Below the pieces are notes generated by a model that did not search any database, had not been told where the DNA came from, and worked only from the letters and a program-made list of their open reading frames with translations. From the NCBI GenBank assembly GCA_016859345.1, contig CM029119.1, forward strand, positions 10,420,896-10,484,895: 64,000 nt of DNA, given 5' to 3'. Origin of the DNA: Istiophorus platypterus. Lineage: Eukaryota > Chordata > Actinopteri > Istiophoriformes > Istiophoridae. Positions 53,701 to 64,000 of this stretch are shown here, piece after piece (the stretch's first letter is position 1; every line of letters begins with the position of its first letter). A program made the translations under genes and the position numbers.

Positions 53701-56700
53701 CCCACCTGCAATCCAAGACACTGTTATGGATCAAAGTTACTCACAGCAGCATAGCAGGCATGACTAAACAACCTGAAGCTTTTCCATGCAACTCCTTCTA
53801 GCAGGTTGGCATCAAAGCCGATCTTTTGCAGCCTTTCAAGTATGCCAATATCTAACCCAAAGCAGAAATTTGGCAATTATGCTTGCATCTTCTTAATTTA
53901 CTCAGACCTTGCTGTGTTTGCTTTTGAGACAACTCAATTTACTCATTTTGAACATTTTCAGTGATGAAAGATTTCCATCGCTGCTCTCAGGATGAAAAAT
54001 CATTAACAGTCCTCATACCTTGATTGCCCACGCCTTCTCTTTAAATGTGCACCTATTTAAATGGTTACTGGCAGTTCATTTTTGCCGCTTGAAAAAACGT
54101 AAATCACAGCCTTAAAGACACAAGAAGCATTTACATGTATTGTGGTTAACAGAACTGGTCCAACAGGCTCAAGAAATTCAATAATCCCCAAGAGACGAAT
54201 GGAGAATGAAGAGGTGGTTATGTCAAGTTAATAATGCTTCTTGACCGCTGAACGCTTAGGGCAGCTAAAACAAATGACTAAGTGTGTATCTCTCAGTTGT
54301 ATAAATATTTTACTCACTTACCTGAAAAAAGTCACAAAGAACTGGACAAGGTCCATGATACTGTTATGTTGGGAGAAGGCAATCTATTCAAGAGAAAGAA
54401 GAGAATGACTTAGACTCAAATGACAGGACAGCGATATCAAAAACTAACGAAAATTTAACAAAATGTTACGGCCAACATGATATGGACAACTCTTAGAGAA
54501 GATAAGGGAATCTTTTACGGCATCCTCAGCCACTCCAATTTTTTAATAAACCTGAATCTCTTTTCGTTGAATAAAAAATAAAAATCTGCTATTAACCCTT
54601 TCGCTTCATTTTAACTGAGCTTTCCCAGTTGATCTGTGACATTCTGAGTGGGCAACAGGGCATCGACAGGTCAAGTCTGCATTAAGAGCTGAGTGGACCT
54701 GTGAAAAGGTCACTGGCGAGATTCTCTGAGGAATCTTCCAATAGGGTTTCTGCCGGGGGGAAAAAAAACAATCAGCCTGAATGCAGTCTCTAGCTGGAAA
54801 GGGAGGAATGTGGCAGAAAGCTTTCAGTGAGTAGACTCCAATCAACTAAAACAGAAATAATTCGGATAACCAATAAATCTCTGTCAGAAAAAAAAAGATC
54901 TGGACAGCTTGACTGAGAATCAGTGTTGACTGAAGTGCATCTTTCTTATTCTACACCAAAGACAGGGTCTTCTAAACAAATGTAAAGCCAGAGATAAAAA
55001 AAATAAATAGATAAATAAAATGATAATAATTGATTCTTTAGATTTTTAATAAATTCTTTTCTATAGCTCCAGTTGCAGAGATAAAACAGTAGCTAGAATT
55101 TAAGATTTCACAATCCAGCATAGTTTGAAAATACAGATAAAACTACATATAGTTCTTCAGTGGGAAGGGACCACAGGTTAACTAATCTGTTGTTGAGGTG
55201 AATAAAATCGAATATCTCTTACATACATAGCTGATGTATATCTAAAAGGCAACATGGCCAGTGAATAATGGTTAAGAAACATGTTTTACCTTCATTAAAA
55301 AAAAGAGGGATTACGCACACTCCTGGCAGCCAAATCATATCTGAGAGGTCACATCATAGTGACATGTCATTATCTACTATAGATGCTTTGAAGGCATTCT
55401 GCCCTAAAAGCATTCAGACACATAAACACAACGTCATCTGCAGCAGTATCGAGTCTCCTCTGGATGATAGCACGTAGGGTTGGGTAATGGGGCAGACACT
55501 GTGCTTTTGGAGGGGGATTATTTGCATCATTTTTGTTGCTTTGAATGCCGATGAGGCACAAAGTTAAAAGGCGAGGATTCCGCCTATCACAGGGTATTGA
55601 AACAGGGCGGCGGCATCGATTTATCAAAGTCAGAAGAAATTCCTCTTTTGTATTTCTTAATTGGGTGTAACTGAAAAGGTACATAGAGCTGAATATCTGG
55701 CCTTGAGGGTGCATGTTTAAGGGGCAGAGTCTTCGCTGGATTGATCTTCATTGACAACTTCATCACCCTCACAAACTTCTGCCCACCTTTGACTTTTTTA
55801 AGCAGAGAATGAGAATCACTGATCTAAAATGAAATGCTCGCTGACATGGCTAATGTGACTCAAAAAGCCCACATTACACAGATGTTTTGCCGCCTTTTTA
55901 ACATGTGGGAGAGTTCTATTTAGTGCGGACACTCCCGCTTTTCACACAAGATGGGGTCAAAGCAATATGTCTGGGGTTAATTTAATTTCAATTCATCAAT
56001 CCCAGACGAACAAGGGAATCATATGAGAAGCATTCTTCTGTTACAAGCGGACTTTTATTACGTTGAGCAGTTTCTTTCATAACAATTATACTGACAAATG
56101 ATGATGTTACAGAAAAATCTTAGCTCATGACTGCTCTTCAATATCTTTATCCACATCTAAAAGCTTATTTCAAGCACTTGGACACTAAATACAAAGGCTC
56201 ATAAGTGCAGTCTCAAATTCGTATCTTTATCTCATTTCTACACTCTCTCCCCTGCATCATAAACACAAGCAAGGAAAGCGAGACCTTATCCTGTTACAGG
56301 AGCTGTTTGCTTTAACAGCTCAGGCCAGTCCATAATAAATAAGTGACTGTTGGCCAGGAAATCTAATAGAAAACCATTATCGGGCCACCTCCACAGATGG
56401 ACTGACCCCAAAGACATTATTACCCCACCATGGTCGACTCATCTACCATGTGAAAGGGAGGGACAGACCGAATATGAAAATCAATAAATTGGAGTGGGGT
56501 AATTAGCAAAAAGGGTATATGTTCTATTATTAGAAATAACTGTATCTATAAAGGTTTCTTAGTAAAACATTTTTCTTCTTACTTAAACATACAGTTTTAC
56601 AATTTTGATTGTTGCAGAGTAATTACACAGGGAACACTGGTTTTAAATTGTGTTTTTTGGGGGCTTAATTCCGGCGTAACCATCTGGCCAACTGGGCTCA

Positions 56701-59700
56701 AATTTCCTTGGGAAACACTTGTAAATCATTGGGCTGAGTTTCATGTTTCTAGCTCGTTCCAGCTTGCTGCCGTTTGAGCCTATTTGACCGGAAAATAATA
56801 ATGATTATAATAAACTGGGTTGTGACTCTTCTGGGCTTTAACCACATGATTATTATTTCAGATGAGATCTACCTTACATTACTAGTGAGAGACACTGGTT
56901 AGTTTGAAATATATTTTGGAGCACAGCCAACAGAATTTGTCAAATTTGAGTTTTGGGTGCTGCCTTAATCTTTCTTTTCCTGCAAATGCAAAATAAATTG
57001 CAGCAAATCATATCTATTTTTCAGAGTATCATATTTTTTCCCTGTCCACCACATCAAAGCCTCAATCTCCTTCATTAAGAAGGAGCATTCCATATAGTGC
57101 CCGCTAAAAAAAAAACAGATGTGCTCCTGTGCACGTTAACCATTGGTCATTAAACCCATAATTAGATTGAAGTGTGCTTGAAATCCCCCTGAGTAACAAC
57201 AGAGCTTTGCATCTGCAAAGGCCGCTGCTCCTCCTCCCTTTTTGTACTGTATGTAAGACTGGGACCTGTTATCGATAAATGGGATCTTTTTAGACTATGC
57301 ACATACTGTACATGTAGTGAGAAATCCGGGACAACATGCTGCATTAAAGAGAAAAAGGATTTAATTACTGGGTGATCAGCTTCATGTGAGTCACAAGCAC
57401 AGTCCTTACCTGGATCTTGATGGGCCATGAGAAGTTACTGACGTAGACATAAAAGGTAATATTAGGGTTGCTTCTAAAGGTGAACTTCTCACAGGAGAAA
57501 CTATCTTTGTACTCCTTGATATTAGTTTTGGACACGATGGGCACCTCCTCTCCAGAGATGGTTCCAGCTGTTGAGGCAAACAGTTCATGTTCAGCACTCT
57601 GCTATTTTCTGCTCAACAAGCTCACCTACTTACAGAGATAAAGCTGGATTGGCTGCAACCCATTATTATGAATCCATTAATGGGTTTATCAAGCCATTTA
57701 GGACAACAGGAAAGCGCTCATGACCAATTATTATTATGTCTGAAGTGCATTTAACTTCTTTTTGGTTGACCTAAAACAAAGTGGGCTTTATTGTGTAATT
57801 ATACATGCCATACATATTTTACTCTTAGACACTGACGTGGGAGAAAAGCACAGCTTGAGAGAGTGACTGAAATGCTGCTGTCCATAGGTCATGACTGAGT
57901 CATGAAAGCACATATTAATCATTTGAAACCATATCTCCACTATCAGCTAATGCATTTAGTATATTTGACACCTAGAATTTAGCATTTCACACCCTTGGGT
58001 TGGGAAACAGGCTGCATGACAGCAACAAAACTCTACAAAGATCAACTATTTATTATAATGTTTGTTTGTGCCCATTTACGCTCAGTTTTCATGAGCTGAC
58101 TTTTATTTTGAATATTAAATATAATCTATTATATGTCAAATATCACAACATTGTCATATTGAGGAGAAAACTTTAGAGAATGTCTTCTTAATATACGATT
58201 TATAACACCCAACCTGACATAAAATCTAATGTATTTCCAAGCAGCATTCATATTAAAAAAAAAAAAAAAAAAAAAAATCTATTTTCAATCTATTTTGATG
58301 TTTCAAGTCATTTCTTATTCTTCCTCATGTCAGTGGGTCCTCAACATTGACATTCCAACCCACAACTCTGAAACAAAAGAACTGAAAATGACAGCTTGAG
58401 TCTGGCTACGTGAGCACGTTTATCTTAATTGAAATCACCCTCCGCCCCCCACCCATAAGCGCTTCACGCTCTTGTCGATTGTGAAGAGGCTCCCGTTCCT
58501 TCTGAGACACAATATCTTTGTTGGGAAGGGGGACCCGACTTCAAATATTAATGAAGGTGCTCCGAAAAGGTTAAGGTGGTGGAGAGGAGTAGAGGTGGTT
58601 AACATGTTTTAGTGGTTGGAAAATGTCAGTGTGGTGGGGATGGAGACAGTGGCAGATGCCTTGAGAGGAAGGGAGGGCACAAGATAAACAGTGGCACTGG
58701 ACGACTGCAGTGTCCTTGGGTGTCTTTCCTCAGGGGACCTACAATAGCCACTCAACGGTGACGAAGTGCTCACCATCAGGAGAGGGTACATTATTGTTCC
58801 TGTTGTATCTGTTATACCTATTGACTACACTATTAATTTAAAAAAGTAACAACTAAAATAAGTAATAAAATAAAGGAAATGAGGAATAGGTATAATAAAG
58901 GATAATAAAGAATAAGCCGAAGCAAATTTTCAGCATTACAAAATCAATCTCTAGAGCCTGGAAGGCATAATTTATTATTTCAGTGAATATAGTCCTAGTA
59001 GTTGATTATTTTTTTTGCAATTCTATCACTGAGATGATAATAGATATAGACAGTATATTTAATCAGCCTCAGTCTGTGTCTCAACTGTCTGTGCAAAACA
59101 ACCTGTGTGGATGAAAATGGCTTCTTAATGATGCTTGGGCTAAATTGGGTGCATGTCATTTTGTGTGGGAGTGGCAAATTATGCAGTGGGAACTTGGGTC
59201 TGAAGATCCTCTGAGATTTGGAATATCTGCTCTGCTGACCTTTCAATGCCAAAAACTACTATGGGTATTTTTGTGTAATTTTTCCAGAAATTACTTCACT
59301 CTTGAGACAATAACTTAGAGTTTACAAATTTGACACCTTCTGACTTCAATCCCAAATAGCATTTGTTATTGGAACCATTTGTTAGGCACAGAATAAAACG
59401 TTTTATTTATTGCATTATTATTCTTGGTCTTTTTGACAAATTCATTGCGGAAGTGTTTGAACTGGGAATATGTATTTTCACAGTCTAATGGGTGAATTTA
59501 CAACACAGCGAGAAGAGGGAAAGAAAACTCATTAACCCATGGCCTGTTTAGAGTTTAAGGGTTTGGAAAATCCATCAGCTTAGTTCAAAATAAAACCTGC
59601 CTTATTGTGACTTGAATCAATATATAAATAATAGCGCTGTAGTCAGTGTTGCAGGCTGCCGGTGATTTCAGAAGGAGAAAAGTGCTACATCAATAGTCTT

Positions 59701-62385
59701 CCTGTGGGGGGTGATAAATAATAAATAAGTTAGACCTAGACTGGTAGGTCTAACTTATTGTTTACTGAATGTTTACTTGAGTCGGCTCCAGACTAATTGA
59801 CACCATGTCAAAGACGTTGTTGGTGTGGCTGCATTTTGTTAAGAGTGGTGTGTAAACAGCCGTTTGCATATCACAGCTCAACAACCAACATGGCATATCA
59901 TCTAATTACGGTAGACTAACATACTGGAAATATGTGCAGGTGCACACTGGTCGGCTCCGAGTCTGTTGTTATCATTTCAGCATAAAAATAATTTGGTTAA
60001 ATTGATGTAATATGCTGCAAATACTAGATTTTCATGTTTATTCATAATTAATTTAGACTAATGAGGCTACCAGGTTGAGTGCATTTGCTGTGGCTGATTT
60101 AGTTAATCTACAGACAAAGTGTAGATTTTTTTTTTCCCTGATGGCTTGGAAAGGAAGTACAATTTCAGTTGATCAAGATTTTCTTTGGTTGACCCCAGTG
60201 CCAATTTTTAACTTCAGTAGATAGGCTGTGCACATAGCTTTTCCCATGACAAGGTGTCTACAATCTAACAGAAGGATAAAAAGAAAGCAAGGCATTTATA
60301 CAGTACATTCATTACAACAGTAAAATCAAGTACCTGTTGATCCCACCGACCAGGTGATATTGAGGTTGAAGTTGTTGGATGCATTAATCGACATGTCCAA
60401 GTTCTTGTTTGCCTTTAGATGATGAACATAAAAACACCACAACATTAATGTAGTTAAAAATAAAATAAACTTAGATTTTCACACAAAAAGAAACAAGAGC
60501 CTCAATATGAAAAGTAGATAATAAAAGCAGAGATGCTATAATAAGGTTATGAAATTCAGCAAGGGAGCCGCCAAGGTTTTGTGGGCTGTTCCAGACTCCT
60601 AGTGCAACCTTCTAGCATCTTGATAGAAAATGAATGACCAATCAACTGATCATCGACTTTAAATGGGGCAGTTTGTGACTAGAGATTTAAAAGAGTTACA
60701 CTTTGTTCAGAACAATTTATGGTGTCACTGCCTCTGACAGGGTTTGATTTGGGAAAGAGTTACCTGCTCAGGTGAGGCCATAAAGTTGATGGCAGTGTAG
60801 TGATTGTCATCTTCTTGGATGAGACTGAAGGTGAACTGGTAGTCAATCAGCAGATTATCTATTTAGGAAATCAGACAGGAAACAAAAAAGGTCTCATATC
60901 CTTTCTATCATACATCAATATATTTTACATAACAAGGAGTAACAACTTTTCTGAGGGATACAAACAATCTGATCTGCCAACTGTGGCTTACACTACTAGT
61001 GACTACTGTCACAGTATAAAAATATAGAGATGTATGGTATGTGATGTGATCAAAGAAACTTCCAGACAATAGTCTGACTGATGGAGACAAGTGAAATCAA
61101 AATGTCTGTAATCAAAGCAAATGACTGCAATCAAGGTGTACAATTTTCTCATCAAGTAGAGAACAAGTAGGTATACCTGACCCTGACAGCAAGCTTAAAA
61201 ATATTCCCCTGTGGCGATTAAGGAAGTGTTTAATTATTAATTGATGACAGTCTGTCTCAACTGATTTCACTACTTTTCAAAAATTATATAAGAACATCAA
61301 GGAAGTGTCTCCATACTGAAATATTTAGATTGAAAATATATCAATTGTATTGTTTCTTCGATCCATTTTGTTTTAATTGCACAAAGTTCTTGGCAGATGA
61401 CAGAGGTGAGCTTGAAATCACCAGTTCCGCTGAAAAGCCAAATAATTCACTCAGTGAAGAAGCTGCAGCATGTTAATCCATGGTCAACTGCCTTTTAGAT
61501 AGTGTGAGGAGTGTCATGTTTACAATACTGCGTGACAGAGCTCAAGAAAAAGTCCCCGTTCTGTGTGCAGAGGTTAAAACCAGCTCCAGGCTTTTAGTTT
61601 CCTGTCCCTCTCTCTCTCTCATTGAGCCTGGTGTCAGCCTATGGTATTTCAAAAGGGACAAACACTTGGCAGAGGCTCTGTTGTCAGTAGCAGAGTGTTG
61701 AAAGGCAGATAACAGATCACTAAGTACTGCAGCACCGTGAAGGACGCCACATCATGCAAATAAAAACACAAAGCGCAAACAACAACATGTACAGTATACA
61801 CAGCAATACAGGCGCAGACTGTGACCACTTGGCACTGCATATCAACTTTATGTAATTTTTCTCTCTTTTTTCTTGCTTTTTTATAATGCAGCTTTCTTTT
61901 TTTTCTTTTTTTTTTTAAATCACTCAGATAGATAGATTTCCCTTCTACTTTATAAGTCTAATTAATGTTTAGTCAACTTTCTAAATGAGTGAATGAGTGG
62001 GCGAGTTTATTGAGCGAGTGAGCCGACAAGTGGAGAAATTCTACTCCTCCGTCTCCTTGATTAGCTCAATCGCTCACTCCTTCTGATGCACTTGACATTT
62101 TCACGACAAGTCACTCTGTCACCGAACAAGTGCCCCTGGTGCCAAAGTGCAAAAATGCTCCATCTGCACTGAGTGGAACAGTGGAAGTGAAGAAGCAAGG
62201 GAGGGAGAAAAGAAAAGCAGGGAGAAAACAGCCAACAATAATCAAGTAGGTGTGTGTTAGTGTGTGTGTGTGTCTGTGTGCACATATGAGCTGTCTTTCC
62301 TGCAAATAGCTGTCCAGTGGAGAATTACTCACAGTAACAGGTTCCTCTGAGTGGATTGCCAAGGTAACGGTTTTCTGAGTCACAT
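32663..62385 (-). CDS. atrnl1: attractin-like protein 1, 3' part of gene (9 exons, 5' end outside window)
   Basis: Type I single-pass membrane protein of the attractin family (the mahogany/attractin relatives linked to melanocortin signalling and myelination in mammals). Exons in transcript order: 62385-62333, 60858-60764, 60412-60334, 57567-57410, 54383-54322, 49918-49840, 40068-39961, 33313-33199 and 32787-32663. They give 874 coding bases, about 290 residues, with continuous phase and GT/AG at every junction. In order: end of a laminin-type EGF module, membrane-proximal ectodomain with N-glycosylation sequons, a transmembrane helix near FLSLLLVAAVVWKIKQ, and a cytoplasmic tail with MASRPFASV, PKPVAMEPC, PPPGQSG and SALIDISQQ, ending GTCV. 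ATRNL1 fits better than ATRN because of the TCWASRRRE, ALIDISQQK and GTCV variants (from memory). The mammalian protein is about 1,380 residues, so only the last fifth is here. The CUB, kelch, C-type lectin and PSI part should lie beyond 64 kb. Confidence 0.95.
32874..32897. repeat. (CA)n microsatellite
   Basis: About 12 CA units in the 411-base intron between the last two atrnl1 exons, close to the acceptor of the last exon on the minus strand. Confidence 0.95.
33199..33313 (-). CDS. atrnl1: atrnl1 exon: PKP..MEPC / PPPGQSG tail segment
   Basis: Acceptor cttctcag; donor gtacat. Reads GVPKPVAMEPCSGGKAAVLT, VLMRLPSGPSGLPPPGQS and leaves the G of a Gly codon. Matches the conserved attractin tail pattern PKPIA-EPC-G--AAVLTV---LP-G--G-PPPGQSG. 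Confidence 0.95.
33314..39960 (-). other. atrnl1 intron, 6.6 kb
   Basis: AT-rich, with T and A homopolymers (35277-35292, 36820-36837). No exon-like sequence and no recognised transposon. The flanking exons join in frame without it. Confidence 0.7.
39961..40068 (-). CDS. atrnl1: atrnl1 exon: cytoplasmic MASRPFASV motif
   Basis: Acceptor cttacag; donor gtgagt. Exactly 36 codons in phase 0: QLMRERQQMASRPFASVAVA, LDVRGEQTELLQPVVD. The QQMASRPFASV core is the most conserved part of the attractin tail; residues after it diverge. It is flanked by the two longest introns seen in this gene (9.8 kb upstream, 6.6 kb downstream). Confidence 0.96.
44562..45068. repeat. possible MITE, about 0.5 kb, with terminal inverted repeats
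   Basis: Starts with GGCTGCGTTCAGACC (44562-44576). Near 45057-45068 the sequence GGTCTGAATGCC is its imperfect reverse complement. The 'ggctgcgttcagacc' start is typical of many fish non-autonomous DNA elements. The inside is GC-richer than the flanks and has fortuitous open frames on both strands. Target-site duplication not confirmed. Confidence 0.4.
45135..45502 (+). repeat. percomorph interspersed repeat inside an atrnl1 intron
   Basis: Diagnostic segments: ggatgtctgtagaaaatttc, ctgttagtggtgctagggga, aaagtcagaggatcaccaaa, gaatcatcctctgggaagca, tgaatgtctgggcaaaatat, catgacaatccatccagtag and agatatttcagtctggacca. They are in the usual order for a repeat abundant in percomorph fish, including two related sub-blocks of the tgaatgtctg...aatccatcca kind. 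Orientation is opposite to atrnl1. Confidence 0.75.
48413..48448. repeat. (CA)n microsatellite
   Basis: About 18 CA units followed by a few TA units, within an atrnl1 intron. Confidence 0.95.
49840..49918 (-). CDS. atrnl1: atrnl1 exon: transmembrane helix and basic stop-transfer
   Basis: Acceptor cattccag; donor gtaagt. Reads CFLSLLLVAAVVWKIKQ then TCWASRRRE. The helix is followed at once by Lys and Arg residues, which fixes the tail in the cytoplasm. Nearly invariant in the attractin family. Confidence 0.96.
50590..50843. repeat. large (TA)n / (ACATAT)n satellite tract
   Basis: About 75 bases of pure alternating TA (around 50687-50761) flanked on both sides by irregular ACATAT, ACATGT and ACACAC units, about 250 bases in all. 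The whole tract is close to self-complementary. The open frames of 73-123 codons reading through it on both strands are artefacts. Confidence 0.95.
52309..52339. repeat. (CA)n microsatellite
   Basis: About 15 CA units. Confidence 0.95.
54322..54383 (-). CDS. atrnl1: atrnl1 exon: entry to the transmembrane helix
   Basis: Acceptor ttgaatag; donor gtaagt. Reads IAFSQHNSIMDLVQFFVTFF and leaves AG of the next Ser codon. The hydrophobic run here continues straight into the next exon to form the membrane-spanning helix. Confidence 0.95.
54384..57409 (-). other. atrnl1 intron, 3.0 kb
   Basis: Contains two stretches that look more complex than ordinary intron (about 55500-55700 and 55890-56020) and may be conserved non-coding sequence. 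No exon recognised. Confidence 0.65.
57410..57567 (-). CDS. atrnl1: atrnl1 exon: juxtamembrane ectodomain
   Basis: Acceptor ctcaacag; donor gtaagg. Reads GTISGEEVPIVSKTNIKEYK, DSFSCEKFTFRSNPNITFYV, YVSNFSWPIKIQ. Two N-glycosylation sequons (NIT, NFS). The Cys in SFSCEKF (codon at 57491-57493) is at a position where I recall Asn or Tyr in mammalian attractins. Confidence 0.96.
57568..60333 (-). other. atrnl1 intron, 2.8 kb
   Basis: Contains an A23 run (58256-58278), an imperfect small hairpin at 58458-58491 and a perfect hairpin at 59724-59759. No exon recognised. Confidence 0.7.
59724..59759. repeat. perfect inverted repeat / hairpin
   Basis: Arms AATAAGTTAGACCTA (59724-59738) and TAGGTCTAACTTATT (59745-59759) are exact reverse complements, with a six-base loop GACTGG. 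Confidence 0.95.
60334..60412 (-). CDS. atrnl1: atrnl1 exon: NNFNLNITW segment
   Basis: Acceptor atctaaag; donor gtactt. Reads ANKNLDMSINASNNFNLNIT then WSVGST. It carries N-glycosylation sequons NAS and NIT. The intron to the next upstream exon is only 351 bases. Confidence 0.95.
60764..60858 (-). CDS. atrnl1: atrnl1 exon: membrane-proximal ectodomain
   Basis: Acceptor aaatag; donor gtaact. It completes Tyr, then reads NLLIDYQFTFSLIQEDDNHY and TAINFMASPEQ. This follows the LLIDY-FTFSL-QEDD--HTAINF pattern of attractins. Confidence 0.95.
62242..62282. repeat. (GT)n microsatellite, interrupted
   Basis: GTGTGTGTTA(GT)n(TCTGTGTG) next to the atrnl1 laminin-EGF exon donor. Confidence 0.85.
62333..62385 (-). 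CDS. atrnl1: atrnl1 exon: end of laminin-EGF module
   Basis: Acceptor ccctgcag lies just above 62385; donor gtgagt covers 62332-62327. 53 bases encode CDSENRYLGNPLRGTCY with split codons at both ends. CD-ENRY-GNPLRGTCYY is a signature of the attractin family. Confidence 0.93.
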
Positions 62386-64000
62386 CTGCAGGGAAGAAAA
62401 CAGAGCGGAGAGAACAAGATGAAGAAGAGTTCTAACAGATTGAGAGCAAGAATGTATTTTATCAGGCGCAGTGTACGCCAAGTGCCAGTGCAGTAGCTCC
62501 TGCTGTTGGCGCCTCATCAAGTCTCTTATTTCTGACAAACAGGGAATAATCTGATAGTTTGTAAAAGTTAATTACGCTTTTTTTTTTTTTTTTAATTTTT
62601 GTTTATCATAGCCGCACAGCGACATCTGCAAACTTGACATACCCCCTGATTATAGAGCTCAGGCAACTAGAAGTAATGTACTAAATTTAATCCCTTAAAA
62701 TCCTTGGAGCAAACAATACAATTTATGAATTCTTCCTTGATTATGTGGGAAATATACTCCTAGATTAAGATTTTAAAGTGAAATCAGGAATAACCACCAA
62801 TCAAGGTGAGTCCTTTTGAATAAGACGATAAAATAATGACATTTGAGAGCCAGTGAGTCAGGAATGCAAAGTTAAAAACAGGCTAGACAAACCCCAAGGG
62901 GAGTATGAGTTTCACTCTCATGTTTATTAACCCAGACATTCAGGATTTAGACTAGATAATCAGAGCTGAGGGTGAACATGTTCGCAACGCTCGCAGAACA
63001 TGACTCGTTTACCCCTTGATTGGAATGCGATTGTGCCATTGGTTTTGATTCTTCCTTCAGCTCATAGCAACCCATGTTTTTGGAGATAACCCAAAAAAGA
63101 CTGGAGATAACCCTGTGCTGGAATCGTATTTCAGTATCCACTGGGCTAATCAGGTATATATCTTAAAAATCCAAATTACAATGACAACAAAAAACAAATA
63201 TTTGAAAACTGAAATAAAAAATAAAAATGTAATGTTCCAAAAAAACTAAAGTTAAATATGAATGATAAGTACTTTGATTGGCTACATAAAGAACTGACTG
63301 AACTTCAATACAAAAAAAAAACAAAGTAAAAATTGCTTTCATCATTTTTCAGTTAAAGTGCACCCTTGATTTTTATTGTGTTGCTAAACCATATGTTGCC
63401 AAGATGTTTAAAAAAAAATAATCCAGTTCAAGACCCAGAGAACATTTGATCAATGGTTTGAAGTCAGTTCTGGCAGCTGTTTACATCTGTATAGACCAAA
63501 CCTAATCGACAGGCATCTTGTACAGCATCTTGTCATCCAGATACAGTTGGTCACAGGAGGGTGGCAAACATAGTGAGGAAATGAGACAGTTCTCTCTTTA
63601 GCAAGCCGACTATATGCTATGACTTTCTTTCATTTAAATTTTTCATCGAAATTTTTTGTCCTTGCATTTTCAATTATGCCGTTTGGTCTGTTACAAACTG
63701 TACACTTTTCTTTTAAAAACAGTAAAGGAGTTCAAATATATTCAAAAATTTTTTCAGTATTTTTTATATATATATATATAACATGCATTTAAGATACCAT
63801 ATTATCTTAAAAAATATAATTAGCCTGTGCTTAACACATGGGTTGCATCTGTTGCAAGCGTGAAATTACTGTAACTCCAGGGACAATGAATATGTAACTC
63901 CAGCTAATGAGGGTCCTAACCCAGGGCGAAAGATGGTGTGAAAACTGGACAATTACAAGGTTCCATTTGCCTCCAATCCAAATAAACACTAATTTTTAAG
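62386..64000 (-). other. atrnl1 intron running off the right edge
   Basis: The exon at 62333-62385 starts with a split codon, so a further upstream exon must exist. No Cys-rich EGF or laminin-EGF exon is visible in this 1.6 kb. A T run at 62579-62593 and a short (TA)n at 63764-63781 are present. Confidence 0.65.

Larger units (their letters stand above)
49919..54321 (-). other. atrnl1 intron, 4.4 kb
   Basis: Holds the large (TA)n/ACATAT tract at 50590-50843, two (CA)n tracts (52309-52339 and 52770-52797) and an A run at 53551-53572. No exon is needed between the two halves of the transmembrane helix. Confidence 0.7.

Noticed and set aside
55370..55714. 114-codon open frame on the minus strand inside an atrnl1 intron
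   Set aside because: No domain and no splice context; the exons on each side join in frame directly.
58458..58491. Imperfect hairpin AGCGCTTCAC / GTGAAGAGGCT
   Set aside because: Ten-base arms with a bulge are within what chance gives in a window of this size.
1..64000. CRISPR array, tRNA, rRNA, prophage or bacterial operon
   Set aside because: No such structure seen; the short tandem repeats are eukaryotic microsatellites and the genes are intron-split.

Overview
The window looks like nuclear DNA of a ray-finned fish, most likely a percomorph teleost. Short exons with GT/AG splice sites sit in AT-rich introns full of (TA)n and (CA)n tracts. Several families of interspersed repeat typical of percomorph genomes can be recognised (about 13.1, 14.4-14.6, 16.8-17.0, 21.2-21.5 and 45.1-45.5 kb). 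Nothing bacterial (operon, CRISPR array, IS element) is present.

Two protein-coding genes are clear, and both are cut by the window edges. On the + strand, seven exons (9559-19024) encode the C-terminal two thirds or so of a GDNF-family receptor alpha-1 (gfra1): domain D2, domain D3, the linker and the GPI-anchor signal, ending at a stop codon. The signal peptide and D1 exons are not in the first 9.5 kb and must lie to the left. On the - strand, nine exons (62385 down to 32663) encode the last 290 or so residues of attractin-like 1 (atrnl1): the end of the laminin-EGF region, the membrane-proximal ectodomain, the transmembrane helix and the cytoplasmic tail with its MASRPFASV motif. The N-terminal CUB, kelch and PSI-containing part lies to the right of 64 kb. 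Reading frame and phase are continuous across every internal splice junction of both genes.

The genes converge (gfra1 ->   <- atrnl1), as I recall for ATRNL1 and GFRA1 on human 10q25. The 12 kb or so between their 3' ends (about 20-32 kb) holds one surprise: an isolated CpG-rich, promoter-like block at about 25.33-26.15 kb, with a YY1-type site and a strong splice donor on the - strand. It belongs to neither gene. A candidate two-exon, 60-residue single-pass membrane microprotein can be read from it on the - strand, but this is speculative.

The rest is intron and intergenic sequence with microsatellites, MITE-like fragments, a perfect 15-bp-arm hairpin, a 39-bp direct repeat and a few stretches that look like conserved non-coding elements. 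The genes are not functionally coupled in any way visible here. gfra1 encodes a GPI-linked co-receptor presenting GDNF to RET. atrnl1 encodes a type I membrane protein of the attractin family.
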